From: Nanobdellota archaeon
GTDB taxonomy: Archaea; Nanobdellota; Nanobdellia; Woesearchaeales; SM23-78
NCBI GenBank assembly: GCA_018819305.1
Contig: JAHJQO010000013.1
Span: forward strand, 1-35,142
Length of the DNA: 35,142 nt
Direction of reading: 5' to 3'
The notes beneath the pieces were generated by a model. The model was not told where the DNA came from, searched no databases, and saw nothing but the letters and a program-made list of their open reading frames with translations. Shown here one piece after another: positions 27,816 to 35,142 of this stretch. A program made the translations under genes and the position numbers. Every line of letters begins with the position of its first letter. Position 1 is the stretch's first letter.

Positions 27816-27998
27816 GGGCTTGACGACCAAAGGGAGGAAACCCCTGCTTTTGACGAGATTTTTTGCAAAAATCTCCGCAGATGGGATTTCTGAAGAAAAT
27901 AAAGTAGGGGCTTGAGCGTTTTTTAAGCGAAACCCCTTTTTTGATTAAACTTTTCCTAAAAGTTTACGCAAATGGGTTTTTTGAAGAAGATTAAATAG
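27788..27998 (+). repeat. Tandem repeat (about 90-92 bp) of the trmJ-like gene 3' end plus hairpins; three copies of the MGFLKKIK-stop coding tail
   Basis: Copy 1 at 27788, copy 2 at 27880 (36 nt identical), copy 3 at 27970 (diverged). Confidence 0.92.
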
Positions 27999-28058
27999 CT
28001 TTATAAATCACTGAAAAATTCTAAACATTTATATAAAAAAAGAGGAAGGTTATATATA

Positions 28059-29081
28059 ATGATCGTTGAATTAGCTTCGGGAACTCTTTTTGACATGAGT
28101 ACACCTTTAGGAAAAGTATTCATACCTATATTTATAGGAATAGTTACCATTATAGTTGCCAACTTAATCAACATTCTTATGAAAAAAGGCTTTAAAACGG
28201 CAGAGCGCGCACTTGAAAAGCATGCTGCAAATACAAAAGATGAATATCATAAAGATAAAATTGCTTCTGAAAAAACCAAGTTTGTATTTATGAGAAGGAT
28301 TACTACAGGGATTATTTATTTAATAGGAATCATATTACTCATAAGTACTATTCCATCTTTGAAAACATTTTCTTATTCATTACTGGCAGGAGCAGGAGTG
28401 TTTGCTATAATAATTGGTTTTGCAACACAAAAAACTTTTGCCAACATAATATCTGGGCTTATGATTTCTATAAGCCAGCCTTTTAGAGTGGGTGACAGAG
28501 TTAGATTCCAGGATGAATATGGAACAGTGCAGGACATAACATTAAGGCATACTGTACTTAAAACCTGGGATAACAGATATGTAATCATACCAAATGATTT
28601 GATCAACCAAGAAGTCATCAATAATTATACTATTGGGGATGAAAAAATTCTAGCCACAGTGGAAATAGACATAAGTTATGACTCAGATATTGATTTAGCC
28701 AGAAAAATCATGCATGAGGAAATACTTAAACATCCAAAATATATTGACAATCGAACAGATGCAGACCTGCTGGAAGGAAAAGACCCTGTAAAAGTGCGAG
28801 TTGTGGGTTGCGGTGATTTTAGTGTAAAACTCAGAGGCTATTACTGGGTAGCCAACCAGCCAGACAACATGATTTCAGGATATGAACTAACAGAGAGCAT
28901 AAAAAAGAGATTTGACAAAGAAGGTGTTGAGATTCCTTTCCCATACAGAACTGTTGTGTTTAAAAAAGATATTCAAAAACCTAAAAAACTCAAAGCAGGT
29001 AAAAAGACTGCAGTAAAACAAGTAAGAAAAAAAGCATCTAGAAAAACAGCAGGAAAGAAAGCCAAAAAAAAGAAGAAATAA
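28059..29081 (+). CDS. MscS-family mechanosensitive channel with Lys-rich C-terminal tail
   Basis: 'GAGVFAIIIGFATQKTFANIISGLMISISQPFRVGDRVRF' and 'VIIPNDLINQEVINNYT'. Confidence 0.92.
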   Translation: MIVELASGTLFDMSTPLGKVFIPIFIGIVTIIVANLINILMKKGFKTAERALEKHAANTKDEYHKDKIASEKTKFVFMRRITTGIIYLIGIILLISTIPSLKTFSYSLLAGAGVFAIIIGFATQKTFANIISGLMISISQPFRVGDRVRFQDEYGTVQDITLRHTVLKTWDNRYVIIPNDLINQEVINNYTIGDEKILATVEIDISYDSDIDLARKIMHEEILKHPKYIDNRTDADLLEGKDPVKVRVVGCGDFSVKLRGYYWVANQPDNMISGYELTESIKKRFDKEGVEIPFPYRTVVFKKDIQKPKKLKAGKKTAVKQVRKKASRKTAGKKAKKKKK

Positions 29082-29094
29082 AATAATAAAATAA

Positions 29095-30084
29095 CTACAT
29101 CCATTTCTTTTTTCTAAAGTACCAGAACATCAGAACAGCAACTGTTATCATTATCCCTATAATAATATAATAACCTACAGGCCAGAAAAGTTCAGGCATA
29201 TATCTAAAGTTCATACCATATACCCCTGTGATAAATGTCAGCGGCATAAAAATAGTGGTTATTATAGTCAGTTTTTTCATAACTTCATTCATTCTGTTAG
29301 ATGCAGCAGTCATCTGAGTTGAAAGAACAGATGTATAAGCTTCAAAAGTGCTGTTAAGCAAGTCTCTTTGAGTTTCCAGCTCAGTATGCACTCGCATAAT
29401 ATTATCATAAACATCCCTAAAGTATATGCATGTCAAAGGCCTGACATAAGGAACATCCCTCCGCGTCAGCTTATTAATAACATCCCTTTGCGGAGCAATA
29501 CTTTTCTTCATATGCAGCACTTCCCTTTTCATTCGCATAATCTCTTTTAGTATGTTCTTCGGAGGATTATGAGATACCACAGCAGATTCTAATTCAGCAA
29601 TATATCCATCCCATTTCTCAATCATAGGAAAATAAAGATCCAGAAAAAAGTCAATTATTTCATACATAAAAAAATCAGGTGTTCTGTTGGTGATTTTTTT
29701 AGACTTTTGCAGCTTATCAGCCAGGTGCTCAACACTTGGCGATTTATAATTATGAATCGTAACAAGAAAATTATTGCCAAGACAAAAATCTATTTCTCTT
29801 TGCCGGATAGCACCATTATTAAGGTCTGCTGCCACACTGTGCAGAACAATGAAAAGATAATCTTCAAATAATTCTATCTTCGGCAATTCAATTGACTTTT
29901 TACAGTCCTCAATTGTCAGTGCGTGCACATTGAAAGTGTTCTGAAAAAACACATATTCATCATCTTTAGGTTTTTCAAAATCAACCCATATCGCTGCTTT
30001 TTTATCTTTTAGATATTTCTTCAACTGCTTAGGAGAAACATTACTCAATACCTTCTTATTTTTACATACAAAGATTCGCATCAT
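29095..30084 (-). CDS. corA: CorA-family divalent cation transporter
   Basis: 'TFITGVYGMNFRYMPE' GMN motif followed by the second TM segment at the C-terminus. Confidence 0.93.
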   Translation of the reverse strand: MMRIFVCKNKKVLSNVSPKQLKKYLKDKKAAIWVDFEKPKDDEYVFFQNTFNVHALTIEDCKKSIELPKIELFEDYLFIVLHSVAADLNNGAIRQREIDFCLGNNFLVTIHNYKSPSVEHLADKLQKSKKITNRTPDFFMYEIIDFFLDLYFPMIEKWDGYIAELESAVVSHNPPKNILKEIMRMKREVLHMKKSIAPQRDVINKLTRRDVPYVRPLTCIYFRDVYDNIMRVHTELETQRDLLNSTFEAYTSVLSTQMTAASNRMNEVMKKLTIITTIFMPLTFITGVYGMNFRYMPELFWPVGYYIIIGIMITVAVLMFWYFRKKKWM

Positions 30085-30115
30085 TTTTCAAAGATTATTT
30101 TTCAAAGCTTAAAAA

Positions 30116-30445
30116 TTATTTTCCTCTTTTTTTACCTTCAAAATAAGCTTTTACTCTGGCTTCTATCTTGGGCTTTGCACCTGTACCTAGCGCATAGTAT
30201 TTTTTCTCTGCTTCACCGCCCCAGGAATAATCTCCTTTTTCCATCTTAATAGTTTCCAGTTTGAACTCTCCTAGTGCAACGCCTTTTTTCAGATGATAAT
30301 AAATAACTCTCAAAGTAACCTTGGGAAAAAGAGCAACATAATCCTTGTATAATTCATATCCATATGCTTTTCCCTTGAAAAACAGAATTTCAATAAGATT
30401 CTGTCGAATACTGCTGCCTATAGGCCGCCCCCTTTTTTTCTTCAT
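30116..30445 (-). CDS. PadR-like wHTH protein with AT-hook-like N-terminus
   Basis: 'KKKRGRPIGSSIRQNLIEILFFKGKAYGYELYKDYV'. Confidence 0.55.
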   Translation of the reverse strand: MKKKRGRPIGSSIRQNLIEILFFKGKAYGYELYKDYVALFPKVTLRVIYYHLKKGVALGEFKLETIKMEKGDYSWGGEAEKKYYALGTGAKPKIEARVKAYFEGKKRGK

Positions 30446-30509
30446 AATAATATTTTTGTATCTTATTTATTTAAATGTTGCGATTAATTTTCAATAGGGT
30501 AAAGAAATA

Positions 30510-31484
30510 TTATTTTTTTGTTTTTATTTCTCCTTTCAAAGCACCCAAAATCTCGCATCTCTTGCAGATTTTTTTAGCGCATGGCTCTCCGCATTTCTCA
30601 CATTTGCCAATCTCGATATCTTTGTCTGCTTCTTTATCAATATCTTTTTCTTTCATCTGGTGCACTGTTCGCAGGAAAAACTGGACTATGTTATATTTTG
30701 TCGGCGGAAATTTCTTTTCAAAAGCATCAAGCATGTCTGCATATTCTTTTCTATAAGCACCTTCTCTGCAAGGGCATGGCTCGTAATTCACAGGAAACTT
30801 CATGAACTTTGAATATTTTATGATTTCTTCTTCAGTGCAAAGATATAATGGCTTTACTCTTTTGACAAATACTTTGGTTGAATTGGCTTTGCCACTGCCA
30901 CTAACAGGTCCTTGTCTTTTTGCAAGAATCAAATCATTTCTAAACACATTCATAATAAACGCCTGAGCTTCATCATCAAGATTATGCCCGGTGACAAGGC
31001 AGTCGAATTTCCATTTCTTTGCATATTTATTCAAAAGATACCTTCTGAGAACACCACAAATCATGCAGGAAGAATAAGTGAGGCCTTTTTCCTGGGCAAC
31101 AGATTTGATAAAGCAAAGAGAACTGCCAAATTCTTCTCTAAAATTAATCTCATTAAGTTTGACATCGTATTTTTTGCATACTTTTCTCAGGTTTTCAAGA
31201 TTCTTTTTTGTGTAATTGCCAATAACAGCATCAACAGTAACAGCTTCAATATTATAACCAAGCTTTTTCAACACATAAAGAGCAGTAGTTGAATCCTTGC
31301 CACCGCTGACAGCAACACCCACTCTGTCTTTTTTAGAAAACAAATCAAATTTCTTTATTGTTCTTTTGATTTTCTTCTCAAAATAATCTTTAAAGTGTTC
31401 ACTGCACAAATCACTGCAATACACGCTTTTATCACATTTAATACATTTCTTTGATTTATTGGATTTTTTCGGTTTGTCAGGCAT
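30510..31484 (-). CDS. tRNA 2-thiolation PP-loop protein (TtuA/Ncs6-like)
   Basis: 'VGVAVSGGKDSTTALYVL', 'SCMICGVLRRYLLNKYA', 'LVTGHNLDDEAQ', plus CxxC zinc ribbons at both ends. Confidence 0.9.
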   Translation of the reverse strand: MPDKPKKSNKSKKCIKCDKSVYCSDLCSEHFKDYFEKKIKRTIKKFDLFSKKDRVGVAVSGGKDSTTALYVLKKLGYNIEAVTVDAVIGNYTKKNLENLRKVCKKYDVKLNEINFREEFGSSLCFIKSVAQEKGLTYSSCMICGVLRRYLLNKYAKKWKFDCLVTGHNLDDEAQAFIMNVFRNDLILAKRQGPVSGSGKANSTKVFVKRVKPLYLCTEEEIIKYSKFMKFPVNYEPCPCREGAYRKEYADMLDAFEKKFPPTKYNIVQFFLRTVHQMKEKDIDKEADKDIEIGKCEKCGEPCAKKICKRCEILGALKGEIKTKK

Positions 31485-31561
31485 AATAACAAAGAAATAG
31501 AGTCTTTTTTTAAATCTTTAGAAAATAATCAAGTACTAATCAATCATTAATCATTCACGCC

Positions 31562-33010
31562 TTATTCATGCCTTATTCTCTTGAGCAAATCCTTGATTTG
31601 CCTGGCTTCTTGATTGTAAGATTCATGATTCTCATTCAAAGCATGCTCTTCCATACGCTCAACAAATTCTTTTATCTTCAGAACTTCTTCCAAAAGATGG
31701 ACTTCTTTATCAACTTCATCTTGTACAGTTTCTTCATCAGATGTCGTCTGCTCTGCAGAGGGCTCAGAAACTTCAGTTTCTGTTGTTTTTTCTTTTTCTT
31801 GCTCAATCTCATCAAGAAACTCAAGGTCTTTTTTCAAGTTCTCATCAATTTCTTCTTGAAGCTCTTCTTTTTCTTCTTTTGCTGAGGTTTCCTGCATAAT
31901 TACTTTTTTTGCTTCTTCATTAGAAATAATCTCAGGCATTTCAAATTTCTGCTCTTGTTCCTGGCCTGCTATTGTCTCAAGCTTATGCTCCATTGTCTTC
32001 TTTCCACTATCATCAACAGTCAATTTAATTTCTTCTTTTTCATCAGTCACTCTTTTTGGCTCGCCTGTAATTCTATTTGCTATGAATACATAAGTATAAT
32101 CATCTCTCACACTAAGATAAAGCTTTAAATCAGTTCCGACAAAACTCTTTGCTCTTTTTGAAATTCTGGCAACCTCATAAATCTGCTTGTCATCAAGTTT
32201 CTGCCGAGAACCAGATTCTTTTAATTCATTTCTTACGATTTCATCAGTTTCAGGATTCCTCACAAGGCTATATTCCTGGACATTAACATCTGCTTTGTTA
32301 ATAATCAGACTGTCATGGTCTAATTCATGATAATCTTTGCCTAAAATTTGTTTATCCTGAGAATAATCCTGATAACCAAAAAAACTTTGCACAACAATTG
32401 TGCTCTCATCAATATTTGAACAGGAGTATGAAACAGCAGACTGTTTTATCTTCTTCATCTTCTGAATAATTATTCCCATTCCAAAGTCACCAGAAATATC
32501 TATTTTCTTTCTATACCCAATTGATTCTGGTGAATAAACAGAAGCCCAAGAAAGCTTAATTGCAGTTATTAACACTTCTTTGCCTTTAATATTCTGCATA
32601 AATCCTTCTGTATCATCTGTTGGTAAAAGATAAGAAGGGCTTCTAAAAACACTGACAAAAGGAGGATTCCAATCTGATACAATATTGCTTGCAGTGGCTC
32701 CAGTATCTATGCTTAATGATTCATAAGCCTCGCTTAGTTCTTCTTCAAATTCTTTAGGAAGTTTAGCTTCATTAAATAGCTTCAGAATCTCTTTGTATGC
32801 ATCTGCAGCTTTTGTATTGTGAAAAATCTTTTCAAGCTTGACCTTTAACCCGTTTTCAGCTAGAAAATCTTCAAAAGCATTGTTATTTATAATAAAAGAT
32901 AGAGGAATATTAATTTTTTTTTCCCTGAGCACAGCAAGGTCAACTGCTCGAAACCCGACGCTGTCTAAGTCAGAACGCTTCACATTGTTTAGAGTTATTA
33001 TATACCTCAC
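31562..33010 (-). CDS. stand-alone PPDK/PEP-synthase N-terminal-like domain fused to an acidic coiled-coil tail
   Basis: 'VSVFRSPSYLLPTDDTEGFMQNIKG...AIKLSWASVYSPESIGYRKKIDI...MGIIIQKM' matches the PPDK_N pattern; Glu-rich C-terminus; no phosphohistidine or PEP-binding domains. Confidence 0.7.
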   Translation of the reverse strand: MRYIITLNNVKRSDLDSVGFRAVDLAVLREKKINIPLSFIINNNAFEDFLAENGLKVKLEKIFHNTKAADAYKEILKLFNEAKLPKEFEEELSEAYESLSIDTGATASNIVSDWNPPFVSVFRSPSYLLPTDDTEGFMQNIKGKEVLITAIKLSWASVYSPESIGYRKKIDISGDFGMGIIIQKMKKIKQSAVSYSCSNIDESTIVVQSFFGYQDYSQDKQILGKDYHELDHDSLIINKADVNVQEYSLVRNPETDEIVRNELKESGSRQKLDDKQIYEVARISKRAKSFVGTDLKLYLSVRDDYTYVFIANRITGEPKRVTDEKEEIKLTVDDSGKKTMEHKLETIAGQEQEQKFEMPEIISNEEAKKVIMQETSAKEEKEELQEEIDENLKKDLEFLDEIEQEKEKTTETEVSEPSAEQTTSDEETVQDEVDKEVHLLEEVLKIKEFVERMEEHALNENHESYNQEARQIKDLLKRIRHE

Positions 33011-33081
33011 TTCACACTCACCACACTATCTTTAAGACGGGTGGATGCAGGGTGATATTTAAATTCTTCGAAGTATTCAAG

Positions 33082-33264
33082 AAACTTTTTGCCCGCTCAC
33101 TACGTTCGCTCACAAAAGTTTGCAAAATGCAAGCGGTTCCTAGCACATGCTCAGAAGCCATGCTTCTGGCACAACAAAATTAAAAATTTTGAGTGCCAAA
33201 AAAACAAAAGTTTTTTTGAGCATCACAAAAACCAAAGGTTTTTGCTGAAAAAAGTGCCGGAACC
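33082..33264. repeat. Hairpin array with four-way junction, in the pfkB 3' region
   Basis: AAACTTTT/AAAAGTTT; closing stem GGTTCC-TA-GCAC (33135-33146)/GTGC-C-GGAACC (33254-33264); contiguous junction 33147-33223; extra hairpin CAAAAACC-aaa-GGTTTTTG 33226-33244. Confidence 0.88.
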
Positions 33265-33313
33265 CCTTATAAGAAACTAAGCAAAATAAATAAGCAAATT
33301 TCACATGTCTTGG

Positions 33314-34297
33314 TTAAGCCTTTCTCTTCTCAATTTTTCTCTTGTCTTTTTTCACAGCTTCAAACAGGCTCTTGCGATGAAGCAAAAGGTTCTGGGCTCC
33401 ATGATGGCAGATAACAGATTCTGCATTGATTATTGCCATTTTCAGGCAGAAGTCAAAAGGTTTTTTCAACATCAGGCCTGCAACCAGAGTTGATGCAAAA
33501 GAATCTCCTGCTCCTGTTGATTCAACAATCTGAAGATTCTTGTGAGGCAGAATTTTGTAAAAATAACCATCTTTGTAAGCCACGACACCGTTTTTGCTGT
33601 CTGTTATTGCAATTATTTGAGGACCATAAACCATTAATTTCATAATATTAACTTCACGCGTGCTGTTGCCCACAAGAGATTCTGCTTCCTCTTTATTTAG
33701 CACAAGCACATCAGCATATCGAATCAGATTAATTGCTTCTTTAGGATAAGAATCCAACATAGTAGCAGAAGGATTTAAAGCAATCTTTATTTTGTTTTTC
33801 CACGCATGTTCTGCTATTTTCAGCATTGTATGCAGGCTCTGGTCACGCATAGAAGTGAAGAAAAACCATTTGGTTTTTAGTTTTGACATAGTAAGTTCTG
33901 TAAATTTTAATTCACTGTTGCTTCCTCTGTAAGTCAGAATTGTCCTGTCATGTTCTACAGAATCAAGAATTATAGAAAAGCCGTTTTCTTTTCCTCTTGC
34001 ACCAAGAAAAGAAATTTTTTCTTTTTTCAGACCTTTCATGATAAGCTCACTGTTAGGATCCCTGCCTGTCTTTCCAATGTAGCCTGTTTTCAGTCCAATG
34101 CGAGAAAAAGAGACTGCAGCATTAAATCCAGAGCCTCCTAGATTTTGCATGTGCTTATTTATAAGTATCTTTGCACCTACAGGATAAGAAATAAGCTCAG
34201 TCGTATCATTTTTGGAATGAATATCTATGACTTGAGACTGGTCTGTATGAACAAATAAATCAACCATGTTGCTTCCAAAGGTAATGACATCGTACAT
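33314..34297 (-). CDS. PfkB-family carbohydrate kinase
   Basis: 'NLGGSGFNAAVSFSRIGLKTGYIGKTGRD' and 'IVESTGAGDSFASTLVAGLM'. Confidence 0.92.
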   Translation of the reverse strand: MYDVITFGSNMVDLFVHTDQSQVIDIHSKNDTTELISYPVGAKILINKHMQNLGGSGFNAAVSFSRIGLKTGYIGKTGRDPNSELIMKGLKKEKISFLGARGKENGFSIILDSVEHDRTILTYRGSNSELKFTELTMSKLKTKWFFFTSMRDQSLHTMLKIAEHAWKNKIKIALNPSATMLDSYPKEAINLIRYADVLVLNKEEAESLVGNSTREVNIMKLMVYGPQIIAITDSKNGVVAYKDGYFYKILPHKNLQIVESTGAGDSFASTLVAGLMLKKPFDFCLKMAIINAESVICHHGAQNLLLHRKSLFEAVKKDKRKIEKRKA

Positions 34298-34338
34298 GTT
34301 AAATCTATTACAGAAACAGAGGTTTATAAAAGTTATTA

Positions 34339-35010
34339 TTAATTATAAGAAGTGTATGTTCCTTTTTCTGCATGGAATGATTTTCCCCATGGCACAGGCA
34401 TCTTTAGGTTCATGAATTGTTTTATTGTACTGTGAAGCCTGTAAGCTGTTTTATACAGGTCTTTTTTGTAAGATTTTATTTCCTTAAGATAGTGCCTTTC
34501 TCTAAACCACATTTCCAACCTGCTCAACAAACCACTTTTTTCCCATTCATTTCGATAATCCAGCTGAAGCCATGCTTCAACTCTCATTATAATCTCGCCT
34601 TTATTAGTCTTGAATTTTTGCCCTTTATGCATTATCTCAACTGTTTTCATAGCAAGGATTTGCCAGTCAATTTTTAAGAAGTACCTGTAATATCTATTTC
34701 CTCTTGGAATCATGACAGCTCGCCACCAAATGTGGTTTTCTTTCATGCCAGCCTGATTTATTCTCTCCAGATAAAGAGTTTCAAATTTGTCATCACCTGG
34801 CTTGCCATCAGCAGCAGAAAACCCTTCGTCAACCAGCCAAGCATGCACAAGCTTGTAAAGGTTCTTGAGATGCATAACTTCTTCATGATCTACTTCAAAC
34901 TTAGCAACATTAAACTCTCTTTTTCCCACCTCTTCAGGCCTTAGTCTGGCACCCATAGAAATAATAATCAGCAAGGGATTATTTAAAGCTTTTGAAAAAT
35001 TAGGCTCCAT
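34339..35010 (-). CDS. hypothetical protein
   Basis: Long ORF with coding-like composition; start may instead be ATG 34956 (MGARLRPEEV). Confidence 0.6.
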   Translation of the reverse strand: MEPNFSKALNNPLLIIISMGARLRPEEVGKREFNVAKFEVDHEEVMHLKNLYKLVHAWLVDEGFSAADGKPGDDKFETLYLERINQAGMKENHIWWRAVMIPRGNRYYRYFLKIDWQILAMKTVEIMHKGQKFKTNKGEIIMRVEAWLQLDYRNEWEKSGLLSRLEMWFRERHYLKEIKSYKKDLYKTAYRLHSTIKQFMNLKMPVPWGKSFHAEKGTYTSYN

Positions 35011-35068
35011 CCATTAAATGATTTTGTATTCTTTTGTGGTTTAATAGGAAGGATTCGTATTTTTATTG

Positions 35069-35104
35069 AAAAAGTTACTTTTTTCTTGGAAAAAGTAACT
35101 TTTT
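35069..35104. repeat. 15-bp perfect inverted repeat, 6-nt loop
   Basis: AAAAAGTTACTTTTT-tcttgg-AAAAAGTAACTTTTT. Confidence 0.9.
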
Positions 35105-35142
35105 GTTTTTAGAATGTTTCATTTTATGCTTTTTCTTTTATA

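Noticed and set aside
27813-27915. Stop-codon readthrough linking the trmJ-like gene to the downstream tail copies
   Set aside because: TAG is followed closely by in-frame TGA (GGG GCT TGA), and the repeat period of copy 1 to 2 (92 nt) is not a multiple of 3.
15063-33264. CRISPR array
   Set aside because: The repeats are hairpins of varying sequence and spacing; there are no regularly spaced identical direct repeats and no cas genes.

Overview
This window is an AT-rich, gene-dense archaeal chromosome segment. The informational gene set (aRF1, aIF5A, eL40, NMD3, Nop5, fibrillarin, TFS, two intron-bearing tRNAs) and several reduced proteins suggest a DPANN-type lineage such as Woesearchaeota/Pacearchaeota; that placement is inference. 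The left edge holds the 3' part of a large repetitive surface protein. Next come an AbrB/PIN toxin-antitoxin pair, a dTTP-synthesis cluster (tandem-domain ThyX, dTMP kinase, NMP-kinase-like, dCMP deaminase), signal peptidase, PRPP synthetase, a Hel308-like helicase missing its first RecA domain, CysRS, CTP synthase, and translation/RNA genes. The main second-look items are: (1) a 506-aa intein with a LAGLIDADG endonuclease and an extra HTH insert, placed exactly after the catalytic GGQ of aRF1; (2) a family of structured hairpin modules with conserved linkers and different but still complementary stems, found in both tRNA introns, the aIF5A-eL40 spacer and a pfkB 3' region, where it folds into a four-way junction with no unpaired junction nucleotides; (3) a tandem triplication of the trmJ-like gene's 3' end, in which the third copy encodes the same 8-aa C-terminus with only synonymous changes and the intervening hairpins keep their geometry; (4) sharp switches to T-depleted codon usage inside the giant surface-protein ORF. 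The eL40 gene (53 aa) is missing from the supplied ORF track. All family assignments are from reading motifs; no database search was run.
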